From JBMTVN01 sp046047235 (GTDB lineage: Bacteria; Verrucomicrobiota; Verrucomicrobiia; Limisphaerales; JAHDYP01), in NCBI GenBank assembly GCA_046047235.1, contig JBJOII010000057.1, positions 1 to 32,311 on the forward strand: DNA of 32,311 nt. Reading direction: 5' to 3'. The notes below the pieces were generated by a model. That model did no database searches. It was not told the DNA's origin and worked only from the letters and a program-made list of their open reading frames with translations. The position numbers and the translations under genes were made by a program. Shown here piece by piece: positions 8,276 through 15,114 of the stretch (the first letter of the stretch is position 1; the number at the start of each line of letters is the position of its first letter).

Positions 8276-8983
8276 ATGAAGCCAAGCTCGACAGGCAAGG
8301 GGAGGAAAGGGGGAGTGGTGCTCGCGGTCCTCGCGATGTCTCTCTTCGTGGCCCAAAGGTCAGATGGTCAGGGCTTCCAGGCCATCAACGAAGCAGCGGA
8401 TCAGGAACTCACGGGCGAGTCCCCATCCGCCCAGGCTTCACCCGACATCCAGACCGACAACACCACTCCACCCGCCCCCTCTCTTCCTGAGTATCAGCCT
8501 TACAGCACCCTACTCTCCGCCAACTCAACGCCACCACCTGCCGACTCCCTCACCCGGTCCATTTCCCCTTCCTTGCTGCAAACACCCGAGGACCCAACTC
8601 CCGATATTGTCCTCAACCCCGATCGCGTCCTCTGGCAACCCACCGACACCACCGAACCCGCCCTCATCCTCCCGCTCAACCATCGCCTGTCCCTCCTCGG
8701 CAGCACCTCCGGCGGAGGTGTCACCGCCGCCGATAACGTGGAGGCCTACCACGGACTAAAAGAATTCCCCGGACTCGATGCCATCCCCGATCACGAACTC
8801 GGCCTCGGCCTCGGCATCCCCCTCTCCCCCAACAGTTACCTCGGAGCCGCCTACCGATTCATCGGCGCCGAAGCCCAGTGGAATACCGACCACTACCGCG
8901 ACCCCCTCGCCAACGCCACCCCCCTGCTCGTCGACGACAACGAAAACCACAGCATCGTCCTCTTCCTCCGTTTCAAATTCTGA
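8276..8983 (+). CDS. Secreted or outer-membrane protein of unknown function
   Basis: This is not recognised as a named family. The 235-residue product has a basic N-terminus (residues 1-12), a hydrophobic stretch LAVLAMSLFVAQ typical of a signal peptide, and a long Pro/Ser/Thr-rich linker. The C-terminal third, rich in Gly, Leu and Tyr, ends in IVLFLRFKF. Alternating hydrophobics with a terminal phenylalanine are typical of outer-membrane beta-strands recognised by the BAM machinery, so a small outer-membrane or surface protein is plausible. It starts at ATG 8276 and stands alone between repeat islands. Confidence 0.65.
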   Translation: MKPSSTGKGRKGGVVLAVLAMSLFVAQRSDGQGFQAINEAADQELTGESPSAQASPDIQTDNTTPPAPSLPEYQPYSTLLSANSTPPPADSLTRSISPSLLQTPEDPTPDIVLNPDRVLWQPTDTTEPALILPLNHRLSLLGSTSGGGVTAADNVEAYHGLKEFPGLDAIPDHELGLGLGIPLSPNSYLGAAYRFIGAEAQWNTDHYRDPLANATPLLVDDNENHSIVLFLRFKF

Positions 8984-8996
8984 CCCCTCCGGGTCA
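8981..8996 (+). terminator. Weak hairpin at the stop codon of the secreted-protein gene
   Basis: TGACCC and GGGTCA pair across a CTCC loop; the left arm includes the stop codon. Only TTGCTTC follows, so termination would be weak. Confidence 0.3.
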
Positions 8997-9029
8997 TTGC
9001 TTCACCTGCGCCCCGCCAATGCGCACGAC

Positions 9030-9092
9030 CTCAGCCCTCAGCCCTTCCCGCTTACCCCTTACCGCTTTGCGCTTACCCCTTCCCGCTCGGCG
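9030..9092 (+). repeat. Heptamer array, copy 3, overlapping the end of the SagB-like gene
   Basis: Nine 7-mers run in phase: two CTCAGCC, then CTTCCCG, CTTACCC, CTTACCG, CTTTGCG, CTTACCC, CTTCCCG and CTCGGCG. The minus-strand gene that ends at 9059 takes its TAA stop from a CTTACCG unit, and about its last ten codons lie in the array. Confidence 0.9.
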
Positions 9093-10723
9093 CCCACATA
9101 GGGCGCCACCGTCCGCAGCCTCCCATCCTCCACCGGACCACCCACCGTAAAATGATACAGACTCTGCCACTCCCGTCCCTCCAACCGTAAAGCCCGATGC
9201 AGCATGTCATCAAAATAACACCCGATCCCCGTCCCTCTCACCCCGGCCATCTCCGCCCCCAAATACAACGCCTGCCCCACCAAACCCGCCTCCCAAAACA
9301 ACTCCCTATAAACCCCCGCCCCACCCTCACCAATCGCCGACTCAAAACGCCCCAGCATCCCCAAACTAAATGCACTGTCCGCAGCAATCGACTGCATGCA
9401 CGAAACCGATTCCGCAAACTCCCGCAAATCCCCCTCCGCCAATGCATACAAAGGCACCCCCTCATCCAACCCAGCCACCCGCTCCCACTTCGCCTCCACA
9501 CCCATCGCCAACTTCAAACCCTCCAAATCCTCCCCACGCCGTAACCACAAGTACAACCCCGAAGGCAACCCCTCCACCCGATGCACAAACAAAACCAAAT
9601 GCACCCGCACAGCCAACGGCCACACATCAAACAACGCCCCCCCAACCCGCGGCAACGTCGCATCCAATATCGTCAGGAACTGTTCGCGACTCACCGACGT
9701 CTCCCCGTCAAAAGCCACTGCACTCCGACGTCGACGAATCACCTCCCCTGCTCCCAAACCACACTCCGGAATCCGCACCTCACCCCAATGCTCCTCACGA
9801 CGAATCCCCCCAACCAATCCGCGCCCAGCCACTCCCCCACTCGCCCTCGCCACCGCCCCAATCACCGGCCACTCCACTCTGTCCCGACTCAACCGATTCG
9901 CCCTCCCCCACCAGGTCACCGCCTCACCCGCATCCGGATCACCCTCCTCCCCGCCACGCCCATCCACCCCAACCCACGCCAGCAATTCAGCCTCCTCCTC
10001 CTCACATCCCCTGAAATCTTCCTCCCGATCCACTCCCAACAACCGCCCCAACTCCTGCCCCCTGAGGCCAGCACACAACCGCACACTCCAACCCAACGTC
10101 GCCGCCGCATAACGTAACGCACCCAACGCATGCCCCACATCATGCTGACAGTAACGAAAAGCCCGCTCCCCATACTTCCACGCCTCACGCCACAGCACCG
10201 AACTCAACCCTACCCAAAACCCTCCCTCCCCATTCCATCGACCCCACTCAGCCCGACGCTCCAACACATGCTCCCGACACGCATAATGATACAGCCCCGG
10301 CTGCTCCCCAATCCCTTCCAACGCCGGTAACAACAGATACAACTCCGTCGGATGCAGATTCCCGCTCGATGGATTCATCCGTAAATACCAGCCATCCCCT
10401 CCCATCTCCTTCCGCGCCGACAACCCCATGGCCAACTCCAAAAAACCGCCCAGCGTTGCCAAACTCAACTCCCTCGAACGCACCTCTCCACCCCCAACCA
10501 AGACCGCACAACCCACCCCGACCTCATGACTCGCCAACGGCAATACCACCTCAGGCGCACCCGCAAATCGCCGAAACGGATCCGGCTGGCTCGCCCAATC
10601 CAACCCCCCGGGCCCACGAGCATACCGCCCCGGATAATGCTTCGTCCGCTCATGATACGAAAACACCACCTCCACCGGATCACCGGAAATCAACCCGGCA
10701 CCCATCTCAATCAAATCATCCAT
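9059..10723 (-). CDS. SagB/ThcOx-type nitroreductase-like protein, two tandem domains
   Basis: This 554-residue protein belongs to the FMN-binding nitroreductase-fold group annotated as SagB-type dehydrogenases. The first domain carries the typical opening YHERTKHYPGRYARGP (about residues 24-39), LDWASQPDPFRRF, and the block RMNPSSGNLHPTELYLL (about 116-132). A second, more divergent copy starts near residue 335 with IRRRRSAVAFDG. Family members oxidise azolines in peptide biosynthesis or serve unknown redox roles. No cyclodehydratase or precursor peptide is nearby, so a stand-alone role is more likely. The C-terminal residues after about 543 are encoded by repeat DNA. It follows the DUF1080 gene by 35 bp in the same direction. 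Confidence 0.82.
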   Translation of the reverse strand: MDDLIEMGAGLISGDPVEVVFSYHERTKHYPGRYARGPGGLDWASQPDPFRRFAGAPEVVLPLASHEVGVGCAVLVGGGEVRSRELSLATLGGFLELAMGLSARKEMGGDGWYLRMNPSSGNLHPTELYLLLPALEGIGEQPGLYHYACREHVLERRAEWGRWNGEGGFWVGLSSVLWREAWKYGERAFRYCQHDVGHALGALRYAAATLGWSVRLCAGLRGQELGRLLGVDREEDFRGCEEEEAELLAWVGVDGRGGEEGDPDAGEAVTWWGRANRLSRDRVEWPVIGAVARASGGVAGRGLVGGIRREEHWGEVRIPECGLGAGEVIRRRRSAVAFDGETSVSREQFLTILDATLPRVGGALFDVWPLAVRVHLVLFVHRVEGLPSGLYLWLRRGEDLEGLKLAMGVEAKWERVAGLDEGVPLYALAEGDLREFAESVSCMQSIAADSAFSLGMLGRFESAIGEGGAGVYRELFWEAGLVGQALYLGAEMAGVRGTGIGCYFDDMLHRALRLEGREWQSLYHFTVGGPVEDGRLRTVAPYVGAEREGVSAKR

Positions 10724-10757
10724 AACTCGCCCGACTCCCGACCTCTGCCCCCCCGAC

Positions 10758-11462
10758 CTACGGCCACTTCACTTTCTCAACCCGGATGTTCCGATACGAC
10801 ACCGCCCCGTGATTCCCCTGAAACATCAGCGGCCCTTCAGCCTTCTCCCGACCGTCCACACCTCCAGGCGTCGGCCCGGGCATCTCCAAATCCGCATGAA
10901 TCGTCACCCCATTCAGAATGACTTTCAGAAAGCGCGCGTTCTCCACTTTCTTGCCCGCCCCATCAAACCGCGGCGCACGCCAGTGAATCTCATACGTGTT
11001 CCACTCCCCCGGAGCCCGATACTTCGGATGACTCGGTGGCTGTGCCCCATACACCGCACCCATGTCGCCCGCCCCCGGATTCGCATCCTTCCCATGACTG
11101 TCCAACACCTGCACCTCATACTCACCCATCACATACACCCCGCTGTTCGATTCCCGCGGCACCATCACCTCCAACCGAATGATCGCATCCCCAAATACCG
11201 CCTCACTATACAAGTCCAGACTCTTCCCGTGCGCCGGCGTGTTGTTGATCAATTCATGTCCACCGGGCAAAACGACATACCGACGCGAATCCCGCTCATC
11301 CAGTTCAGCCGCCCCCACCAGCCACAGGTTCTTCCCCTCCCCACCCTTCACTTTCCACCCGGCCAGATCCTTCCCGTTAAACGGCTCCACCCTATCCGCC
11401 CCATGGGCTAAACCTGCCGAACACAACAACACCAAAAACATTCCTCGCATGGATTTCTTCAT
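10758..11462 (-). CDS. DUF1080 (3-keto-disaccharide hydrolase-like) secreted protein
   Basis: The 234-residue product has a signal peptide (residues 1-22 end in AHG) followed by a DUF1080 domain, a concanavalin-like jelly-roll common in Verrucomicrobiota and Planctomycetota. Landmarks are FNGKDLAGW near the start, ESNSGVYVMGEYEVQVLDS in the middle, PGEWNTYEIHWRAPRFDG, and the closing YRNIRVEKV. Related proteins cleave 3-keto-glycosides or bind carbohydrate; activity here is inferred. It starts at ATG 11462 and precedes the SagB-like gene. A second DUF1080 gene lies at 17892-18521, but the two differ clearly in sequence. Confidence 0.88.
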   Translation of the reverse strand: MKKSMRGMFLVLLCSAGLAHGADRVEPFNGKDLAGWKVKGGEGKNLWLVGAAELDERDSRRYVVLPGGHELINNTPAHGKSLDLYSEAVFGDAIIRLEVMVPRESNSGVYVMGEYEVQVLDSHGKDANPGAGDMGAVYGAQPPSHPKYRAPGEWNTYEIHWRAPRFDGAGKKVENARFLKVILNGVTIHADLEMPGPTPGGVDGREKAEGPLMFQGNHGAVSYRNIRVEKVKWP

Positions 11463-11663
11463 AGCTCTTCCTCAGTGGTGAATCGCCCCGAACTTACCCC
11501 CACGCTCGCCACAAAAGCAAATGCTAGCGCAGCAAGAACACAGGCAAGGGAATGAGGGAAAGCACCCGAACAGGTCAATACCCTACGCCAGCAATTCCAG
11601 AACAATCCCACTGCCCGTCGCTTTCCTCGTGCACACCCCACCTCGAAGGAGTAGCTTTCAACC

Positions 11664-12725
11664 GTGAAATCCCTCGCCCGTTTCGGTCGATTGTGTTCTA
11701 CCCCCCTCCACGCATTCATCAGCAGCACAAAGTTCCTCCTCACTCTGAACCTCCTCACCCACTCAACCCTCCCCGCAGATCTCAACCTCCCCAAACACTG
11801 GACCGCATCCGCCCCGCTCATCTCACCCGAAGAACGCACCACCCATGTCGCACATGCGACCAAAGACCCCACAGTCGTCTTCCATGACAACCGCTGGCAC
11901 GTCTTCACGACCATCAAATGCCAGGGCCGCACGATCATGGAAACCTGCTCGTTCACAGATTGGTCCCAAGCCCACCAGGCCCCGCGCACAGTCCTGAATC
12001 TTGCCCACAGTGACTATTACTGCGCCCCGCAAGTGTTCTATTTCCGGCCTCATGCAAAATGGTACCTGATCTACCAGGTCGGCCTGCCCCAACGACAGTT
12101 CATGCACGTCGCCTACTCCACCACCGCCAATATCGCGGACCCGACCTCGTGGTCCAAAGCACAGTGGATCTTCCCGGACGAATCTTCCGACCCCCGCACC
12201 GTCGGCGGCCTCGATTACTGGATCATCTGTGACAACCAACACGCCTATCTCTTCTTCACCAGCCTCGACAGACGCATGTGGCGCCTCCGGACAACGCTCT
12301 CCGAATTCCCGTCCGGATTCCGCGACTGCACGGTCGCACTCCAAGACGACATCTTCGAGGCCAGCCACACCTATAAACTCCAAAATCGCAACGCCTACCT
12401 GACCCTCATCGAGGCCAACCCCTCCGGTCGCCGCTACTACAAGGCCTACCTCGCCGACCGTCTCGAGGGCGAATGGCGGCCTCTGGCGGATAGCGAAGCA
12501 AACCCCTTCGCCGGTGCAGCTAACGTGACTCCCGCCGCGGGAGTGGAACCCTGGACCGACAACATCAGCCACGGGGAACTTCTCCGCCTCGACTCGTATG
12601 AAACACTGACCGTGGACCCGGACAACCTGCGGTTCCTGTTTCAAGGCGCTTGGGAAAAGGACAAGTCCAACGGCTATGGCGCCATCCCCTGGCGCCTCGG
12701 AATCCTCACACCACAAAACCCCTGA
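11664..12725 (+). CDS. Glycoside hydrolase family 62 alpha-L-arabinofuranosidase
   Basis: This enzyme would remove arabinose side chains from arabinoxylan or arabinan outside the cytoplasm. The 353-residue product matches GH62 almost end to end: KDPTVVFHDNRWHVF, CSFTDWSQAHQAP, APQVFYFRPHAKWYLIYQ, GLDYWIICDN and FEASHTYKL, then NPFAGAANVT and NISHGELLR. The three expected acidic residues are present at about D68, D184 and E232. The start is GTG 11664, with GAAGGAG about 12 bases upstream. The first 40 residues contain a hydrophobic stretch but make a poor signal peptide, so the true start could be slightly different. GH62 is best known from fungi and actinobacteria, so transfer is possible. 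Confidence 0.9.
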   Translation: MKSLARFGRLCSTPLHAFISSTKFLLTLNLLTHSTLPADLNLPKHWTASAPLISPEERTTHVAHATKDPTVVFHDNRWHVFTTIKCQGRTIMETCSFTDWSQAHQAPRTVLNLAHSDYYCAPQVFYFRPHAKWYLIYQVGLPQRQFMHVAYSTTANIADPTSWSKAQWIFPDESSDPRTVGGLDYWIICDNQHAYLFFTSLDRRMWRLRTTLSEFPSGFRDCTVALQDDIFEASHTYKLQNRNAYLTLIEANPSGRRYYKAYLADRLEGEWRPLADSEANPFAGAANVTPAAGVEPWTDNISHGELLRLDSYETLTVDPDNLRFLFQGAWEKDKSNGYGAIPWRLGILTPQNP

Positions 12726-12754
12726 CCCCCGCCGGTTCAACCGGCATCCGGAAA

Positions 12755-12939
12755 ATGAATGCGGCACGGATCACCACGGACCTCCTGACGCTTCTCGCAT
12801 CCCTCCACCTGCACGCCCCAGGTGAGCCCGTCATCCAACCTTACCCATCCGCGTGTTCCACGCCTTCGGTAAACCAGCCCTCATTTGGAACCCTGCACGC
12901 TATACCGCCCGCCGGGAGCTGTTAATCGATCCAAAATAA
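12755..12939 (+). pseudogene. Possible frameshifted remnant of a small or truncated gene
   Basis: From ATG 12755 a frame reads MNAARITTDLLTLLASLHLH and continues to PYPSA near 12850. The reading then makes better sense one frame over, as RVFHAFGKPALIWNPARYTA, and continues to a TAA at 12937-12939. Both segments have GC-rich third positions like the neighbouring genes. The joined product looks like the C-terminal part of a protein, but I do not recognise the family. A frameshift mutation, a sequencing error or chance are all possible. Confidence 0.22.
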
Positions 12940-13000
12940 GGATTTCCGCACCAAAGCGGCCGTGGCTAAATACGACAAGCACACCCCACCCTACCTGCCC

Positions 13001-13732
13001 ATGAAGAAGCTCATCCTGCTCCTCATCTCCCTCCTCACCATCATCACCGCCTCCTCCCAGGCCGCCCCCGAAACAATCCGCGTCCTGCTCATCACCGGCG
13101 GTCACGGCTACGACACCAACCAGTTCCACGCCATCTTCACCTCCAACCCTTCCATCCAGGTCACACACGTAGTCCACCCGGAAGCACAAGCCTGGTTCAA
13201 CCCCGAGAAAGCAAACAACTTCGATGTCCTCGTCGCCTACGACATGTGGAAAACGATCACGGACACCGCCAAAACCGACCTGCTCCAGCTCGTCCGCCAC
13301 GGCAAAGGACTCCTCGCCCTCCACCACAGCCTCGCCTCATTCCCCAATTGGCCCGAATACCCCAACCTCATCGGTGGCCAATACCATGAAACGCCCTGGA
13401 AGCTCAACGGACACGACATGCCCGCCTCCACCTACGAACATGACATGGAAGTCCCGGTAGAAATTGTCGACCCCCAACACCCCGTCACAAAAGGCCTCCA
13501 CAACTTCACCATCCACGATGAAGTCTACGGCGGGTTCGAAGTCAAACCGGACGCCCACCCCCTCCTCCGCACCACACACCCCAAAAGCGGCCCCGTGCTC
13601 GCCTGGCACCGCCAGGAAGGTGCCGGACACGTCGTCTACCTCCAACTCGGCCACGACCACCAGGCCTACGCTCACCCCGCCTTCCAACAACTCATCGCCC
13701 AAGCCATCCAATACGTCGCCCACAAACACTGA
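13001..13732 (+). CDS. ThuA domain-containing secreted protein
   Basis: The 243-residue product has a clear signal peptide (MKKLILLLISLLTIITASSQAA) and then a ThuA domain with a glutamine-amidotransferase-like fold, a family linked to trehalose and other sugar use and common beside Gfo/Idh/MocA and DUF1080 proteins in this group. Landmarks are VLLITGGHGYDTNQF, GKGLLALHHSLASFPNWPEY, IGGQYHETPW and the C-terminal GHVVYLQLGHDHQAY. The ATG at 13001 directly begins the signal peptide; an upstream in-frame start would add 13 residues of no value. The next gene follows by 6 bp, indicating one transcript. The exact reaction is unknown. Confidence 0.88.
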   Translation: MKKLILLLISLLTIITASSQAAPETIRVLLITGGHGYDTNQFHAIFTSNPSIQVTHVVHPEAQAWFNPEKANNFDVLVAYDMWKTITDTAKTDLLQLVRHGKGLLALHHSLASFPNWPEYPNLIGGQYHETPWKLNGHDMPASTYEHDMEVPVEIVDPQHPVTKGLHNFTIHDEVYGGFEVKPDAHPLLRTTHPKSGPVLAWHRQEGAGHVVYLQLGHDHQAYAHPAFQQLIAQAIQYVAHKH

Positions 13733-13738
13733 CCAGCC

Positions 13739-14524
13739 ATGTACCTCAAAGTACTCGCATGCGAAGTCGCCGTCCGCGAAATCAGCCAGGCCATCTCACG
13801 CTCGGTCAACATCGTCGACGCCGAGTTCATCTCCCAAGGCCTGCACGATCGACCTCAACTGGGAGGCAAAACCCTCCAGGAACGCATCGACTCGGTTCCC
13901 GCAGATAAATACGACGCCATCCTGCTCGGCTACGCCCTCTGCGGTAATCTCCTCAGCGGGCTCCAAGCCCGCCACACGCGGCTCGTCGTTCCCAAAGCCC
14001 ACGACTGCATCACGTTCTTCCTCGGTTCCCGTGACCGTTACCAGAAACTCAGCGAACACTTCCCCGGCGCCTACTTCTACACCTCCGGCTGGCTCGAAAG
14101 CATCCGCCGTCGCGGCTCCGATGTCACCCCCGGCCACCCCGCTTACCTCAAGCACCGCGCCGATGACAGCACCGGCAGTAACGCCGCCTTCGAACACTGG
14201 GTGGAAAAGTACGGCGAGAAAAAGGCCCGCCAACTGCTCGAAGTCATGAAGGGCTGGACCGAAAACTACACCCACGGCGTCCTCATCGATTTCGAATTCA
14301 CTAAACCCCTCCACCTCCACGAACACGTCCGGTCCATCTGCGTCGAAAACGGCTGGGACTTCGAGGAAATCGAAGGGGACATGCGCCTCCTCCAACATTG
14401 GGTCGACGGTGAATGGGATCCCCATACGTTCCTCGTCGTGGAACCCGGCCAACGCGTCATCCCCAGCTACGATGACCACGTCATCAAAACCGAACCCTCA
14501 ACCACAAACCCCGCCAACACCTGA
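13739..14524 (+). CDS. DUF1638 domain protein
   Basis: This 261-residue cytoplasmic protein of the DUF1638 family has the family's conserved Cys and His pattern: CEV at residue 8, GYALCGN with Cys68, and KAHDCITFFLGSRDRY with His88, Asp89 and Cys90. A later aromatic block AYFYTSGW is also typical. The cysteine/histidine set suggests a bound metal or cofactor. DUF1638 proteins are often found near corrinoid or methyl-transfer genes in other genomes, but none is present here. It lies 6 bp after the ThuA gene, so the two are probably co-transcribed. No terminator follows; instead the large composite repeat begins within 20 bp. Confidence 0.78.
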   Translation: MYLKVLACEVAVREISQAISRSVNIVDAEFISQGLHDRPQLGGKTLQERIDSVPADKYDAILLGYALCGNLLSGLQARHTRLVVPKAHDCITFFLGSRDRYQKLSEHFPGAYFYTSGWLESIRRRGSDVTPGHPAYLKHRADDSTGSNAAFEHWVEKYGEKKARQLLEVMKGWTENYTHGVLIDFEFTKPLHLHEHVRSICVENGWDFEEIEGDMRLLQHWVDGEWDPHTFLVVEPGQRVIPSYDDHVIKTEPSTTNPANT

Positions 14525-14543
14525 GTCCCACCCTCCCCTCTCT

Positions 14544-14790
14544 CTTCCCGCTTCGCTCAGTAGCCAGAAGAGCGGAGAGCGGAGAGAGGACACGCCGTTG
14601 ATCCCCCCGCAACACTGCCACGCCATCGCAATCGAAATCGCTATCGGGATCGGGATCGAAAACCGAAGGTCGCGGCAGGCGCTGCGTCAGCTCGTACAGC
14701 CCGCTCCAATGAGCGGCGAGCCTCCTTGCGCGGCACCAGCCGCGCGTGACTCAACCGACGCACCGAACGCTTCCCGCTTTGCGCCCTGCC
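14544..14790 (+). repeat. Composite repeat, copy A (modules P-Q-R)
   Basis: The order is two heptamers (14544-14557), module P from CAGTAGCCAGAAG to GGACACGCC (14558-14596), six hexamers ATCG-NN at 14625-14660 (module Q), and module R from CGTACAGCCCGCT to CCGACGCACCGAACG (about 14693-14769), then heptamers to 14790. Module R contains the perfect hairpin GCGCGGC-ACCA-GCCGCGC (14728-14745) and a smaller CCGCT/AGCGG hairpin (14701-14716). The same modules recur at 30759-31001 in rotated order. No gene is evident in this gap. Confidence 0.85.
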
Positions 14791-14874
14791 CCCATCGCCC
14801 CTCACCAGAGGCGCCTACCTGTACTGACGCACCGCCCGTCCTTCGCAGCTCAACGAGCGAAGAAGGAATGCGCC

Positions 14875-14895
14875 GGATTTGGCTCAGCCAAATCC
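14875..14895. repeat. Perfect short palindromic hairpin
   Basis: GGATTTGGC and GCCAAATCC pair across the loop TCA, a perfect 9-bp stem in the gene-free repeat region. No T-run follows, so it does not look like a simple terminator. Confidence 0.7.
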
Positions 14896-14912
14896 CTTTC
14901 ACCAATCTCGCA

Positions 14913-15014
14913 GAGGTAGGGACGCGGTATTCACGGGGTTCTACGCTGCCCCGCGTCCACCAACCCATTGCACCCACCACCTCCCCCGGCCGAGACACAG
15001 CTCGGCCCTACCTC
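14913..15014. repeat. 102-bp inverted-repeat element (MITE-like or structured intergenic repeat)
   Basis: The ends are perfect 9-bp inverted repeats, GAGGTAGGG (14913-14921) and CCCTACCTC (15006-15014). Inside are two further stems: GGACGCGG (14920-14927) with CCGCGTCC (14951-14958), and GGCCGAG (14988-14994) with CTCGGCC (15001-15007). It encodes nothing obvious and no target duplication is clear. Similar structured repeats occur between genes in this phylum, but that is from memory. Confidence 0.6.
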
Positions 15015-15058
15015 ACCGAATTCTCGCACCACGCTTCGCGCCTCGCACAGCAACCACC

Positions 15059-15114
15059 CTCCACCCTCCGCCCTCCGCCCTCCGCCCTCAGCGCTTGCCG
15101 CTTTGCCCTTACTT
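15059..15114 (+). repeat. Heptamer array, copy 4, containing the stop of the fused membrane protein gene
   Basis: Eight in-phase 7-mers: CTCCACC, three CTCCGCC, CTCAGCG, CTTGCCG, CTTTGCC and CTTACTT. The last unit contains TTA, which is the TAA stop of the minus-strand gene ending at 15109. Confidence 0.85.

Noticed and set aside
9059..10723. Azole-peptide (TOMM) biosynthesis cluster around the SagB-like gene
   Set aside because: No cyclodehydratase, precursor peptide, protease or exporter is nearby.
11823..12767. Open frame of 314 codons antisense to GH62
   Set aside because: The opposite strand encodes a full GH62 enzyme with all catalytic residues.
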